DNA of 64,000 bases, from positions 462,978 through 526,977 of the forward strand of contig NZ_QPJU01000001.1 in the NCBI RefSeq assembly GCF_003337425.1, read 5' to 3'. The stretch's first letter is position 1. Every line of letters starts with the position of its first letter. Position numbers and translations under genes: made by a program. This document shows, one piece after another, positions 40,021-49,778 of the stretch. Under the pieces are notes generated by a model. It was not told the DNA's origin, searched no databases, and saw nothing but the letters and a program-made list of their open reading frames with translations. Source of the stretch: Extensimonas vulgaris. GTDB taxonomy: Bacteria > Pseudomonadota > Gammaproteobacteria > Burkholderiales > Burkholderiaceae_C.

Positions 40021-41496
40021 TCAGGCGGCAGCACCCCGCGCCAGCGGGATCACGTTAACGCGCTCTTCCGTGCCGCTGATGACGCGCTCCAGGAACTCCC
40101 CCAGCGCATCGAACGCGCGGGCTTGCTCTGCCCAGCGGCGCGTCACTTGGTAGGTACGTGACACCTTGCTTGGCACCTTGTGATTCAGGCATTCGTCCAC
40201 GATGGCCGGATGAACACCCAACTTGTCGGCCATCAGTGTCGCTCCCGTGCGGCGCAGATCGTGCGCTGTCCAGTGGCCGCCGGGCAGCACCAGCGCATCG
40301 GTCGCCAGCGTGCGCCGGGACAGGCGCTCTTGCAGCGCACTGCGCTGGCGGTCGGCAATCTGCTTGCCAAATGACTTGATGCACACCGGCCCCTTGCCCA
40401 CCCGGTCGGGGAACAGCCACGGCGTCGGTTGCCCATCCCGCCCCAGTTCGCGCAGTTCCGCCAGAGCGCGCATGTGCCGCAGCGCGAAGTCCGACATGTG
40501 GACTACGTGCTCCCGTCCGTTCTTCGCGTCCTCCGCCGGGATGCGCCACTTCCGGGCCGTCATATCGACGTTATCCCACCGCGCGCCCAGTAGCTCACCC
40601 GCGCGGCATACAGTGGACAGGATCAACCACACCGCCAACTCGCTGCGGCGGTTCATGCGGGACTGTGGCAGCGCTTGCGCCAGCAGGCGGATTTCCTCAA
40701 CGCTCAGCACGCGCTCGCGCTCTTCACCGACCGTTCCGCCCACGTCGGATCGCCCCAGCCCCTCCAACGGGTTCGTCGGGATGATTTCGCGCAGCACCGC
40801 GAACCGAAGCATTTGCTTGAGGTCGGAAAACAACACCCCCACCGTGCGCAGCGCCCCGCGCGCCTTGTGGGTGTCGAAGATGGCCATCAGGTCGGACTTG
40901 CGCAGGTCCGCGACAGCCACATCGCCAATGGCCGGGAATACATGGCGCTCGAACTGCTGGCGGACATACAGCCCGCCATCTTTGCGGCCCGATGGCTTGC
41001 CGTTCGGCCCGATCTGCCGCGCCAGCTCCACGGCGGCCCACCGCTCGAACAACTGCCGCACCGTCAGGCGGCGCTGCCGTTCGAGTTCGGCTTGCCGCGC
41101 GGCATCTTCCGCCTCGCGGCGCTGGCGCTCCAACTCCGCCAGCCGTGCACGATCTTTCTCCTCGGCGATGCGGCGCTGCTGCTCGAAGTAGCCGCGCAGG
41201 TCGCGGATCGCAGGGATACCCTTTTTCTCGTCACCGCGATACAGACTCGACCACTCCAACGCGATCTTGCGCGCGTCGGCAACGGACAACCCGGCGCGAC
41301 CGCTCGGGTCGTAGTCACCGATTTTCAGGCGTACCTGTCTTCTGTCGCGGTCGGCGTAGCGGAAATAAAAAGACCGTGACCCGCTGGGTGTAATGCGTCC
41401 GATGAACGCTCCGCGTCCTCTGCCCAGCGATTCCACGATCCAGCGATCCGCCCCGGATGCGGCCGCATCCATCCCCTTTGTCGTCACCTGTGCCAT
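40021..41496 (-). CDS. int: Tyrosine recombinase (integrase) of the element
   Basis: 491 residues. The N-terminal DUF4102-type arm-binding domain (1-90: GRGAFIGRITPSGSRSFYFR) is followed by a charged coiled coil (100-145), a SAM-like core-binding domain (148-255) and the catalytic domain. Catalytic residues include arginine in STVCRAGELLGARW, H-x-x-R in HDLRRTGATLMAD, and the nucleophile tyrosine in SRTYQVTRRW. It integrates at the 3' end of tRNA-Pro(GGG). It lies next to the right attachment site, as is usual. Confidence 0.95.
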   Translation of the reverse strand: MAQVTTKGMDAAASGADRWIVESLGRGRGAFIGRITPSGSRSFYFRYADRDRRQVRLKIGDYDPSGRAGLSVADARKIALEWSSLYRGDEKKGIPAIRDLRGYFEQQRRIAEEKDRARLAELERQRREAEDAARQAELERQRRLTVRQLFERWAAVELARQIGPNGKPSGRKDGGLYVRQQFERHVFPAIGDVAVADLRKSDLMAIFDTHKARGALRTVGVLFSDLKQMLRFAVLREIIPTNPLEGLGRSDVGGTVGEERERVLSVEEIRLLAQALPQSRMNRRSELAVWLILSTVCRAGELLGARWDNVDMTARKWRIPAEDAKNGREHVVHMSDFALRHMRALAELRELGRDGQPTPWLFPDRVGKGPVCIKSFGKQIADRQRSALQERLSRRTLATDALVLPGGHWTAHDLRRTGATLMADKLGVHPAIVDECLNHKVPSKVSRTYQVTRRWAEQARAFDALGEFLERVISGTEERVNVIPLARGAAA

Positions 41497-41535
41497 GCGC
41501 CTATCCCCAATCCGCCCGACACGCCCCGCGCCTTC

Positions 41536-41557
41536 TGGTGCCTACACGGTGCCTACA
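41536..41557 (+). other. Right pair of putative integrase arm-type sites
   Basis: TGGTGCCTACA followed directly by CGGTGCCTACA, in the same orientation as the left pair at 30052-30073. Located between the integrase start and attR. Confidence 0.6.
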
Positions 41558-41692
41558 ACGGCCCGGCTTGAGGTGGACTTTAGCAGACAATCATGGACGC
41601 AAAAATCGCGGCCAATCTCGTATGTGCTTGTTTTTTAAGATATGCGGCAAACGATCGTGGACGGCCTAGGTTGCAAAACAACAACAATAAGA

Positions 41693-41745
41693 TTGCATGG
41701 GGTGCAAGGGGTCGCGAGTTCGAATCCCGCCACGCCGACCAATAA
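41693..41745 (+). repeat. Right attachment repeat (attR), 53 bp
   Basis: An exact copy of 29936-29988. It is only the 3' part of a tRNA-Pro and lacks the D arm and 5' acceptor strand, so it is not a tRNA gene. Confidence 0.92.
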
Positions 41746-41749
41746 CGAT

Positions 41750-41784
41750 AAGGGCCCCCAGCTATCAAGCTGAGGGCCCTTTTC
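41750..41784 (+). terminator. Probable original terminator of tRNA-Pro(GGG)
   Basis: The stem AAGGGCCC/GGGCCCTT with an inner AGCT/AGCT stem, followed by T residues, starts 5 bp after attR. Confidence 0.75.
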
Positions 41785-41841
41785 TATTTCAGCGGTCAAA
41801 TCGCCGGCCACGCCCAGACTGGCGCCGTAGGCTCCGTCTTC

Positions 41842-41892
41842 AACCCAGATTGTCGATTGGGCGGTGCTGCGCACCTACGCGGGCGCTGCGAC
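41842..41892. repeat. Partial copy of the AACCCAGAT MITE family
   Basis: One end of the family (AACCCAGATTGTCGATTGGG then GCGCACCTACGCGGGCGCTG) without its partner end. Complete copies are at 52506, 56063 and 63060. The rest of the 41746-42074 gap holds the terminator above and no gene. Confidence 0.65.
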
Positions 41893-42074
41893 ATAAGGAA
41901 GCGCAACGATGGCGCTGCCTACTTCGGGCTCGCAACCGCTGAATGGAAATCTGGAAAATCCGGGAAATCGGGGGTTGATAGAATCTTCGCCCCGATTGTC
42001 GCTGTGGCACTAACGCCGCCCCGGCCTGTCTCTTTGCGCTTTCTTGCGCCGCTTTGCCCCCTCTCCCGCCCACC

Positions 42075-43022
42075 ATGTCGTCGAACCTGCACCCCATGCT
42101 CAATGTGGCCATCAAGGCCGCCCGCGCCGCCGGCGCCCTCATCAACCGCGCGGCGCTGGACGTGGAAGCCGTGCGCGTGTCGCAAAAGCAGATCAACGAT
42201 TTCGTCACCGAGGTGGATCAGGCGGCCGAGCAGGCCATCATCGAGACTTTGCTCGCGGCCTACCCGGGCCACGGCATCCTGGCCGAAGAGTCGGGCAGCC
42301 AGCACGGCGCCAAGCATTCCGAACATGTCTGGGTCATAGACCCGCTGGACGGCACGACCAACTTCATCCACGGCTTTCCGGTGTATTGCGTGAGCATCGC
42401 GCTCATGGTGCGGGGCAAGGTCGAGCATGCCGTGGTGTACGACCCCACGCGCAACGACTTGTTCACCGCCACCAAAGGCCGCGGCGCCTACCTCAACGAG
42501 CGCCGCATCCGCGTGAGCAAACGCACCCAGCTCAAGGACTGCCTGATCTCCACGGGCTTTCCGTTCCGCCCCGGCGACGACTTCAAGACCTATCTGCTGA
42601 TGATGGCCGAACTGATGCCGCGCACCGCCGGCCTGCGCCGCCCGGGCGCCGCGGCGCTCGATCTGGCCTACGTCGCGGCAGGTTTCACCGACGGCTTTTT
42701 CGAGACCGGCCTGAGCATCTGGGACGTGGCTGCGGGATCGCTGCTCGTGACCGAAGCGGGCGGGCTGGTCGGCAACTTCACGGGCGAGGCCGACTTCCTC
42801 GAACAAAAAGAATGCCTCGCCGGCACGCCACGCATCTACGGCCAGCTCGTGCACCTGCTCGGCAAATACAGCAAGTTTGCCAACGCAGGCGACAAGGCTG
42901 GCGTGCGCCAGGCGGTGCAGGAGGCGCCCGGCGCATCCGGTGCCATGTCGGCCGAAGATGATGCCCCCAGCGCCCCAGAAGACGCCGATGAACGCAAGGA
43001 GAGCGGCGAGGCGGCAGCGTAA
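42075..43022 (+). CDS. suhB: Inositol-1-monophosphatase family protein SuhB
   Basis: 315 residues. A Mg-dependent phosphatase fold with the metal motifs GILAEESG and [17 protein letters not shown], and the C-terminal [15 protein letters not shown]. In bacteria SuhB also works in rRNA antitermination complexes. About 45 residues of acidic/alanine-rich tail extend beyond the usual end. The start [12 protein letters not shown] was chosen over an ATG 21 bp upstream. Confidence 0.92.
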   Translation: MSSNLHPMLNVAIKAARAAGALINRAALDVEAVRVSQKQINDFVTEVDQAAEQAIIETLLAAYPGHGILAEESGSQHGAKHSEHVWVIDPLDGTTNFIHGFPVYCVSIALMVRGKVEHAVVYDPTRNDLFTATKGRGAYLNERRIRVSKRTQLKDCLISTGFPFRPGDDFKTYLLMMAELMPRTAGLRRPGAAALDLAYVAAGFTDGFFETGLSIWDVAAGSLLVTEAGGLVGNFTGEADFLEQKECLAGTPRIYGQLVHLLGKYSKFANAGDKAGVRQAVQEAPGASGAMSAEDDAPSAPEDADERKESGEAAA

Positions 43023-43106
43023 AGACACGCGCCACCATCATCGCTGCGCTCTCGGTACGCTGCACGCAGATAGCGCACACGCCTGCAGCTTTTCAACCGC
43101 AGCCCA

Positions 43107-43421
43107 TTAACCGCAGCGCACGGCCGTGATGCGCCCCTGCGCATCGACGATCAGATTCAGCCGCTCGGCGTTGAACTCCAGCGTCACCGCCTGCCCCTGG
43201 CGCAGCACCCGCGCCATGGCCGCGCCCGAAAGCACGCGCGCCTGCTCCACCACCGAAGCCGTGCCCTGCTTGCCGATCACGGCCTGGGCCGGCTGCGCAT
43301 TGCAAACGCCGCCGCGCGGGCCTGGGCTCGGGAATGCCACTTCGTTTGGGCCGGGCGGCGCAGCGCAGCCGGCGAGCAGACCAAGGCCTGTTGCAGTCAG
43401 AAAAAGGAAAACGATACGCAT
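43107..43421 (-). CDS. Lipoprotein of the peptidase-inhibitor I78 family
   Basis: 104 residues with a lipoprotein signal ([11 protein letters not shown]19). The mature part fits the I78 family: [20 protein letters not shown], then [20 protein letters not shown] and [18 protein letters not shown], with the two cysteines probably disulphide-bonded. I78 proteins inhibit serine proteases. It is convergent with suhB. Confidence 0.78.
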   Translation of the reverse strand: MRIVFLFLTATGLGLLAGCAAPPGPNEVAFPSPGPRGGVCNAQPAQAVIGKQGTASVVEQARVLSGAAMARVLRQGQAVTLEFNAERLNLIVDAQGRITAVRCG

Positions 43422-43669
43422 CCAAAAACTCCAGAGTTGCAGGGTTGAGCGAGGCCTTGCGCAGGCGGTGCGCAACGATAGCGCCACCCACTTCGCGCCC
43501 CGTCACCAACGGTAAGCGCAGAATGCCCGTTCCGGGCGGGGCTGCCGGAGTCTGCGCTGCTCGTGCCACGTCATTGCGAAGGCCGTCTGGGGCATGGCAG
43601 CCCATGCGCAAGCGCACGCAGCATAATCGCGGCCACTTTTTCACCCTGCACCCTTTCCCCGGAACCTCC

Positions 43670-44494
43670 ATGGACATCGTTTTGCTGATCAAGGCCGCCG
43701 TCATGGGCGTGGTCGAAGGTTTGACCGAGTTTTTGCCCATCTCCTCCACCGGCCACCTGATCCTCGTGGGCGCGCTGCTGCACTTCGACGATGCCAAGGC
43801 CAAGGTGTTCGACATCGCGATCCAGACCGGGGCGATTTTTGCCGTGATCCTGGTTTATTGGCCCAAGATTCGCACCACGCTCGCGGGGCTGCCGCGCGAG
43901 CGCAGCGCGCAGCGGCTCGCACTCAACGTGCTGATCGCGTTCCTGCCCGCGGTGGTGCTGGGGCTGCTCGCGGGCAAGGCGATCAAGGAACACCTGTTCA
44001 CGCCGCTGGTCGTGGCCAGCACCTTCATCGCGGGCGGCTTCATCATCCTCTGGGCCGAGCGCCGCGCACCGCGTGCGACGCGCATCGCCACCGTGGACGA
44101 GCTCACGGCGTTCGACGCGCTCAAGGTCGGCCTGGTGCAGTGCCTGGCCATGGTGCCGGGCACGAGCCGCAGCGGCGCGACCATCATCGGCGGCATGCTG
44201 CTCGGGCTGTCGCGCCAGGCGGCGACGGACTTCTCCTTCTTCCTCGCGATTCCCACGCTGATCGGCGCGGGCGCCTACAGCCTCTACAAAGAGCGCGCGC
44301 TGCTGTCGCTGGCCGACATGCCGCTTTTTCTGACGGGGCTGGTGTTTTCGTTTCTCAGCGCCTGGCTGTGCGTGCGCTGGCTGCTGCGCTACATCAGCAC
44401 GCACGACTTCATCCCGTTTGCCTACTACCGCATCGCCTTCGGCCTGCTCGTGCTGCTCACGGCCTGGACGGGCTGGGTGCAGTGGGTGGAATGA
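43670..44494 (+). CDS. uppP: Undecaprenyl-diphosphatase UppP (BacA)
   Basis: 274 residues, integral membrane. It recycles undecaprenyl diphosphate for peptidoglycan and other envelope polymers; overproduction gives bacitracin resistance. The active-site motif [19 protein letters not shown] near residue 15 and the second motif [19 protein letters not shown] are complete. The ATG at 43670 begins the family sequence; the upstream frame is not conserved. Confidence 0.95.
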   Translation: MDIVLLIKAAVMGVVEGLTEFLPISSTGHLILVGALLHFDDAKAKVFDIAIQTGAIFAVILVYWPKIRTTLAGLPRERSAQRLALNVLIAFLPAVVLGLLAGKAIKEHLFTPLVVASTFIAGGFIILWAERRAPRATRIATVDELTAFDALKVGLVQCLAMVPGTSRSGATIIGGMLLGLSRQAATDFSFFLAIPTLIGAGAYSLYKERALLSLADMPLFLTGLVFSFLSAWLCVRWLLRYISTHDFIPFAYYRIAFGLLVLLTAWTGWVQWVE

Positions 44495-44625
44495 GCGGCA
44501 CGGGCACCACCGCGTGATGCGCTATGCATTGCGGAGCTGCTTACGCTTGCAACTCGGCCGTCTCAAGCTGTTTTTGCTTGAAGAGCGCATGAAATCAGCG
44601 CAAGCAGCTCCTGGAAAAGGAGCAA

Positions 44626-47277
44626 TCACTCCTGCAAGCGCTTGAGCCGGTACAACGCCTCGAGCGCCTCGCGCGGGCTCAGCGCGTCGGGGTCTATGGT
44701 GGCAAGCGCCTCTTCGACCGCGCTCGGCGCCGCCAGCGCGGTGTCGGGTTCGGGCGGCGGGGCGAACAAATCGACCTGCAATTGCCCGGCGCGCGCACGT
44801 TCTTCGAGCGTGGCGAGCGTGTGGCGCGCGTGCTGCAGCACGGCGGCCGGCATGCCCGCGAGCTTGGCGACCTGGATGCCGTAGCTGCGGCTCGCCGGGC
44901 CGGGCTGGATCTCGTGCAAAAACACGATGTCGCTGCCCGACTCGGCCGCGCTCACGTGCACGTTCACGGCGTGGCGCGCGCTCGCGGGCAGCTCGGTGAG
45001 CTCGAAATAATGCGTGGCAAACAGCGTGAAAGCGCGCGTCTTGTCGTGCAGGTGCGTGGCGATGCCGCTGGCGAGCGCAAGGCCGTCGAAGGTGCTGGTG
45101 CCGCGCCCGATTTCGTCCATCAGCACCAGGCTGTGCGGCGTGGCGCTGTGCAAAATTTGCGCGGCCTCGGTCATCTCGAGCATGAAGGTCGATTGCGCGT
45201 TCGCGAGGTCGTCGGCCGCGCCTATGCGCGTGTGGATCGCGTCGATCGGCCCGAGGCGGCAGGCGCGCGCGGGCACGTAGCTGCCCATGCTCGCGAGCAG
45301 CACGATCAGCGCCACCTGGCGCATGTAGGTGGACTTGCCGCCCATGTTGGGGCCGGTGATGATCTGCATGCGCATGTTCGCGTTCAGGCGCGTGTGGTTC
45401 GCGATGAACGCGCCGCGCGAGGTTTCGGCCAGGCGCGCCTCGACCACCGGGTGGCGCCCGGCTTCGATCTCGATGCAGGGCTCGGGCGCGAACTGCGGCG
45501 CGCACCAAGCTAGCGTGAGCGAACGCTCGGCCAGCGCGCACAGCACGTCGAGCGCCGCGAGCGCCTGCGCGAGCCGCGTGAGCGCGGGCACATGCGGCTG
45601 GAGCTGGTCGAGCAGCTGCTCGTACAGCCATTTTTCGCGCGCCAGCGCACGCTCCTGCGCCGACAGCGCCTTGTCCTCGAAGGCCTTGAGCTCGGGCGTG
45701 ATGAAGCGCTCGGCGTTTTTCAGCGTCTGGCGGCGGCGGTAGTCCGCGGGCACGCGCTCCAGGTAGCTGCCCGTGACTTCGATGTAAAACCCGTGCACCT
45801 TGTTGAACTGCACGCGCAGATTCGGGATGCCGGTGCGCGCTTTTTCGCGCCCTTCGAGGTCGAGCAGAAAGTCGTCGCAACCGGTTTGGATCGCGCGCAG
45901 CTCGTCGAGCTCGGCGTCGAACCCGGGCGCGATCACGCCGCCGTCGCGCACCAGCGCCGCAGGCTCAGGCGCTATCGCGCGCGCGAGCAAATCCACGCAG
46001 GCGGCGGGCGGCTGCAGCGCTGCAAAAATTTGCATCAAATACGGCTCTTGCGCAGGTAAATCCTGCGCAAGCAGCTCTGTTTTTTGGAGCGTCCTGCCCA
46101 GCGCCAACAACTCGCGCGGACGCACCTGGCGCAAGGCGATGCGCGCCGTGATGCGCTCCACGTCGCTCACGCCCTGCAGCGCAGCGCGCAGCGCCTTCCA
46201 GGCGCCATCGCCGTCCATCCCACGCAAAGCCGTGATCGCCGCGAGACGCGCGCGCGCCGCGCTGCGCTCGCGCTGCGGCGTGAGCAGCCAGGTCTTGAGC
46301 AAACGGCTGCCCATGCCCGTGCAGCAGGTGTCGAGCAGCGAAAACAGCGTGGGCGCATCGTCGCCGCGCAGCGTCTTGACCAGCTCCAGATTGCGCCGCG
46401 TGGCCGGCGGCAGATCGATCAGCGCGTCGTCTCGCTGCACCTGCACGCCGTGGATGTGGCTCAGCGCCCGACCCTGCGTGTGCTCGGCGTAAGCCAGCAA
46501 AGCCGCCGCCGCCGCGTGCGCGAGCGGCAAGTCTTGCGCATTCCAGGCGTGCAAGCTCGCTGCGCCCAGCACTTCGAGCAGCTTGCGCTCGCCCAGCGCG
46601 CTGTCGAACTGCCAATCGGGCCGCGGGCTCAAAGGGCAGGCCAGCGTGCCGCTGTGGCGCAGCGCTTGCAATTGGTTTTCGAGCGCCGTGCTGCAGCCCG
46701 CGCTGTAGATCAACTCGCTCGGCGCGATGCGCGCCAGCCAATCCGCGAGCCCTTGCGCCGTGCATTCGGCCAGGTGCACCAGCCCTTGCGTGACGCTCGC
46801 CCACGCCAGCCCATAGCGCCCGCGCGGCCCCTGATGCAGCGCGAGCAACAGCGCCTCGGCCTTGTCGGGCAGCAGCTCGGCGTCTGTCAAGGTGCCGGGC
46901 GTGACCACGCGCACCACCTTGCGCTCCACAGGCCCCTTGCTGCTTGCCGGATCGCCCACCTGCTCGCAAATGGCCGCCGATTCACCAAGCCGGATCAGCC
47001 GCGCGAGGTAATTGTCGAGCGCATGAAACGGCACCCCCGCCATCGGAATCGGCTGCCCCGCCGAATGCCCGCGCTGCGTCAGCGTGATGTCGAGCAAGCG
47101 CGCGGCCTTTTCCGCGTCGGCGTAAAACAGCTCGTAAAAATCGCCCATGCGGTAGAGCAGCAGCGTATCGGGGTACTGGGCCTTGAGGGCCAGGTACTGC
47201 TGCATCATGGGCGTGTGGGTCTTGTCGGGCGCGGCGCCCGCTGCGGCCGCGGCAGAAAAGTCGTTGCGTGGCTTCAT
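44626..47277 (-). CDS. mutS: DNA mismatch repair protein MutS
   Basis: 883 residues. The mismatch-reading motif GDFYELF lies near residue 48, after an alanine-rich leader of about 20 residues. The ATPase domain has Walker [15 protein letters not shown], the Walker B region [20 protein letters not shown] and ATHYFELT. The dimer helix-turn-helix ends the conserved part. The start MKPRNDF was chosen; the frame is open further upstream but non-conserved. cysM lies 23 bp upstream in the same direction. Confidence 0.96.
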   Translation of the reverse strand: MKPRNDFSAAAAAGAAPDKTHTPMMQQYLALKAQYPDTLLLYRMGDFYELFYADAEKAARLLDITLTQRGHSAGQPIPMAGVPFHALDNYLARLIRLGESAAICEQVGDPASSKGPVERKVVRVVTPGTLTDAELLPDKAEALLLALHQGPRGRYGLAWASVTQGLVHLAECTAQGLADWLARIAPSELIYSAGCSTALENQLQALRHSGTLACPLSPRPDWQFDSALGERKLLEVLGAASLHAWNAQDLPLAHAAAAALLAYAEHTQGRALSHIHGVQVQRDDALIDLPPATRRNLELVKTLRGDDAPTLFSLLDTCCTGMGSRLLKTWLLTPQRERSAARARLAAITALRGMDGDGAWKALRAALQGVSDVERITARIALRQVRPRELLALGRTLQKTELLAQDLPAQEPYLMQIFAALQPPAACVDLLARAIAPEPAALVRDGGVIAPGFDAELDELRAIQTGCDDFLLDLEGREKARTGIPNLRVQFNKVHGFYIEVTGSYLERVPADYRRRQTLKNAERFITPELKAFEDKALSAQERALAREKWLYEQLLDQLQPHVPALTRLAQALAALDVLCALAERSLTLAWCAPQFAPEPCIEIEAGRHPVVEARLAETSRGAFIANHTRLNANMRMQIITGPNMGGKSTYMRQVALIVLLASMGSYVPARACRLGPIDAIHTRIGAADDLANAQSTFMLEMTEAAQILHSATPHSLVLMDEIGRGTSTFDGLALASGIATHLHDKTRAFTLFATHYFELTELPASARHAVNVHVSAAESGSDIVFLHEIQPGPASRSYGIQVAKLAGMPAAVLQHARHTLATLEERARAGQLQVDLFAPPPEPDTALAAPSAVEEALATIDPDALSPREALEALYRLKRLQE

Positions 47278-47300
47278 TTCTGGAACAGCACCGCCCTGCG

Positions 47301-48203
47301 TCAGACCGGGAACACGCCCGTGGAAAGATAACGGTCGCCGCGGTCGCAGACCACGAACACCACCGTCGCCTGCTGCACGCGCGCGCCGATCTGCTGCGCC
47401 GCCCAGCACGCCCCGGCCGCAGAAATGCCCGCAAAAATGCCCTCTTCGCGCGCGAGGCGCCGGCACATGTCCTCGGCGTCGTCCTGGCCAACGTAGATCA
47501 GTTCATCGACCAGGCCAGGGTCGTAAATTTTGGGCAGGTATTCCTCGGGCCACTTGCGTATGCCCGGAATGCGCGCGCCCTCCTGCGGCTGCGCACCGAT
47601 CACTTGAATGGCGGGGTTCTTTTCCTTGAGGAAACGCGCCACACCCGTGATCGTGCCCGTAGTGCCCATGGCGCTCACGAAGTGCGTGATGCGCCCGCCC
47701 GTCTGCTCCCACAGCTCGGGCCCCGTGGTTTCGTAGTGGCTGCGCGGGTTGTCAGGGTTGGCGAACTGGTCGAGCACCTTGCCTTCGCCGCGCTTTTGCA
47801 TGGCTTCGGCGAGGTCGCGCGCGTACTCCATGCCGCCGCTCTTGGGCGTGAGCACGAGCTCGGCGCCAAACGCCTTCATGGTCTGCGCGCGCTCGATCGA
47901 GAGGTCTTCGGGCATCACGAGCACCATGCGGTAGCCCTTGATGGCCGCGGCCATGGCCAGCGCAATGCCGGTGTTGCCCGAGGTGGCCTCGATCAGCGTG
48001 TCGCCGGGACGGATCTCGCCGCGCTCCTCGGCGCGGCGGATCATCGAAAGCGCAGGCCGGTCTTTCACCGAACCGGCAGGGTTGTTGCCCTCGAGCTTGG
48101 CCAAAATGACGTTGCCGCGCGTGGCGCTGTCCTGCGCACCGATGCGCTGCAAGGCCACGAGCGGCGTGCGGCCTACGGTGTCTTCTATGGTTGGGTATTG
48201 CAT
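47301..48203 (-). CDS. cysM: Cysteine synthase B (O-acetylserine sulfhydrylase)
   Basis: 300 residues, PLP fold type II. The PLP lysine is K47 ([11 protein letters not shown]), the phosphate loop is [16 protein letters not shown], and [20 protein letters not shown] and [13 protein letters not shown] are typical of the CysM branch. It converts O-acetylserine, made by CysE, plus sulphide (or thiosulphate) to cysteine. It is followed by mutS and preceded by tRNA-Leu on the opposite strand. Confidence 0.94.
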   Translation of the reverse strand: MQYPTIEDTVGRTPLVALQRIGAQDSATRGNVILAKLEGNNPAGSVKDRPALSMIRRAEERGEIRPGDTLIEATSGNTGIALAMAAAIKGYRMVLVMPEDLSIERAQTMKAFGAELVLTPKSGGMEYARDLAEAMQKRGEGKVLDQFANPDNPRSHYETTGPELWEQTGGRITHFVSAMGTTGTITGVARFLKEKNPAIQVIGAQPQEGARIPGIRKWPEEYLPKIYDPGLVDELIYVGQDDAEDMCRRLAREEGIFAGISAAGACWAAQQIGARVQQATVVFVVCDRGDRYLSTGVFPV

Positions 48204-48242
48204 GGCCTAACTGTGCCATAATTGCCGGCTTCATTGCATGCC

Positions 48243-48327
48243 GCCCGGGTGGTGAAATTGGTAGACGCAGGGGACTCAAAATCCCCCGCCGCGAGGCGTG
48301 CCGGTTCGAGTCCGGCCCCGGGCACCA
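48243..48327 (+). tRNA. tRNA-Leu (anticodon CAA)
   Basis: 85 bases with encoded CCA. Acceptor GCCCGGG/CCCGGGC, anticodon arm GGGGA-CTCAAAA-TCCCC (CAA), a long variable arm (CGCCGCGAGGCG) as expected for leucine, and T arm CCGGTTCGAGTCCGG. A weak hairpin AGCCGC/GCGGCT with T-run follows at about 48340-48372. Confidence 0.95.
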
Positions 48328-48461
48328 GCGCAAAAAAGAGCCGCTCTGTCGTTTGTGACGTGCGGCTTTTTGCTTTTTCTGGCGCAAAAAGCGGGCTGCA
48401 GCCTCAAAAACCATGGCGTAAGATGGCCTTGCCCATCAACAAGAAACGAAGGAGACGCACC

Positions 48462-49292
48462 ATGGAACCAGCCTCGAACGAATTCGACTACAGCACGCCC
48501 GCGCCAGGAATCGGCGTCTTGCGCCTGCAGCGGCCGGCGCGCCGCAACGCGCTGCATCTGGCGCTGATGCAAGCGCTGCACCGGCTCTTCGACCAGATCC
48601 TGGCCGGCGGCACCCTGCGCGCGCTGGTGCTGTATGGCGAAGGCGGGCATTTTTGCGCCGGGCTCGACCTCAAGGCGTGGGTTGAAGACAAAGGCTTCGA
48701 TGACTCGGACGTGCTGCAAGCCATGCGTCTGCAGCAGACTTTCGCGGGCTTGATCCAGCGCTTGCGCGCCAGCGACGCGGCCGTGATCGCCGCCGTGGAT
48801 GGCGTGGCCGTGGGCGCGGGCATGGCGCTGACGCTGGCGGCCGACGTGCGCTTTGGCACCGCGCGCACGCAGTTTCACATCGGCGCCGTGCGCATTGGCC
48901 TGACCGCGGGCGAGTGCGGCATCAGCTACCACCTGCCACGCCTGATCGGTGCGGGCCGCGCGTTCGAGTTGATGCTCACGGGTCGCCCCATGCCCGCCGA
49001 CGAAGCATTGCAAGCGGGCCTGCTCAGCGGCCTCGTGCCGCCCGAGCAGCTGCTGCCGCGCGCGCTCGAATGCGCACAGCAGATCGTCGCCAATCCACCC
49101 TACTCCACCGCGCACACCAAGCGGCTCATGTGGCAAAACCTGGACGCGCCCAGCCTGGCGGCCGCGCTCGAACTCGAAAATCACGCGCAAGTGCTCGGGC
49201 TGATGACGCCGGACTTCAATGCTGCAGTGCAGTCCTTCGCGCAAAAGAAAGCACCCCTGACTGCCGCTGCAGTGGCGTCCCCGCAAGGCTGA
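48462..49292 (+). CDS. Enoyl-CoA hydratase/isomerase (crotonase) family protein
   Basis: 276 residues. The oxyanion-hole segments are GGHFCAGLDLKAWVE and AAVDGVAVGAGMALTLAADV. In the second, the usual catalytic glutamate position reads G-A-G-M, and RIGLTAGECGISYHLPRLIG carries a glutamate at the other catalytic site. It probably acts in fatty-acid or carboxylic-acid degradation; the substrate is unknown. Shine-Dalgarno AAGGAGA lies 7 bp before the ATG at 48462. Confidence 0.85.
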   Translation: MEPASNEFDYSTPAPGIGVLRLQRPARRNALHLALMQALHRLFDQILAGGTLRALVLYGEGGHFCAGLDLKAWVEDKGFDDSDVLQAMRLQQTFAGLIQRLRASDAAVIAAVDGVAVGAGMALTLAADVRFGTARTQFHIGAVRIGLTAGECGISYHLPRLIGAGRAFELMLTGRPMPADEALQAGLLSGLVPPEQLLPRALECAQQIVANPPYSTAHTKRLMWQNLDAPSLAAALELENHAQVLGLMTPDFNAAVQSFAQKKAPLTAAAVASPQG

Positions 49293-49358
49293 AAACCAGC
49301 AAAAGAAGTCGGATATTTTGATCGCCATCGCAAATTCACCACTATAATTCGAGGCTTC

Positions 49359-49435
49359 GCGGCTGTAGCTCAGCTGGATAGAGTACTTGGCTACGAACCA
49401 AGGGGTCGTGGGTTCGATTCCTGCCAGCCGCGCCA
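49359..49435 (+). tRNA. tRNA-Arg (anticodon ACG)
   Basis: 77 bases with encoded CCA. Acceptor GCGGCTG/CAGCCGC, anticodon arm CTTGG-CTACGAA-CCAAG (ACG, read as inosine after modification), T arm GTGGGTTCGATTCC. A perfect -10 box TATAAT is at 49343-49348, 10 bp upstream. Confidence 0.95.
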
Positions 49436-49453
49436 GAATTAACGTTCTAGAGC

Positions 49454-49488
49454 AACGGGTTAGTCACAAAAGTGACTAACCCGTTTTT
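49454..49488 (+). terminator. Intrinsic terminator of tRNA-Arg
   Basis: A 14-bp perfect stem AACGGGTTAGTCAC/GTGACTAACCCGTT around an AAAA loop, followed by TTT. Confidence 0.9.
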
Positions 49489-49671
49489 CTTTGTTGGCGG
49501 ATTTGACGGCGGCGCCTCAGAGGCTCAGAGTTTTTGAACCTCTGCGTAAATTTCCTGCAATGTGCTCTGGCAAGCACCGGCCCAGCCTACAGTTCGTAAA
49601 TCCGCGAATCACGCCTTCAGCACGCATCAGTGCAGCCTGATGGCCCTTGCTTCTTGTCATACGCTCGTCCA

Positions 49672-49758
49672 GCAGCCTGTCGGACTTTGGGCGTCGATAG
49701 CGAGAATGGGCCACTGCGGCGCATTCGCAGCCGACGATTCCAAAGTCCGACAGGCTGC
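49672..49758. repeat. Short copy of the GCCTGTCGGACTTTGG MITE family
   Basis: 87 bp with 19-bp perfect terminal inverted repeats (GCAGCCTGTCGGACTTTGG). The inside matches parts of the longer copy at 52701-52867 in inverted orientation, with the middle deleted. It lies 20 bp after the eda stop and no gene is present between 49489 and 49778. Confidence 0.75.
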
Positions 49759-49778
49759 CAGGCTCGTCTGGCGATACC

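Larger units (their letters stand above)
29936..41745. mobile_element. Integrated element in tRNA-Pro(GGG), P4-satellite-like
   Basis: The 11.8-kb unit is bounded by perfect 53-bp direct repeats, the left one being the 3' part of tRNA-Pro. It holds a tyrosine integrase at the right end, and an overlapping leftward operon alpA - small gene - Toprim protein - DUF927 ATPase - two small genes. It also holds a large polyvalent protein, an IS21 remnant and a broken gene. The integrase/AlpA/primase-helicase set is that of P4-like satellites and small integrative elements. No capsid, tail, relaxase or conjugation genes are seen, so it would depend on a helper for transfer. Confidence 0.85.

Noticed and set aside
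41693-41770. A second tRNA-Pro gene at the right end of the element
   Set aside because: Only the 3' half is present; it is the attR copy of the target sequence.
43334-43669. N-terminal extension of UppP to 386 residues
   Set aside because: The extension is not hydrophobic and overlaps the I78 gene; the family starts at 43670.
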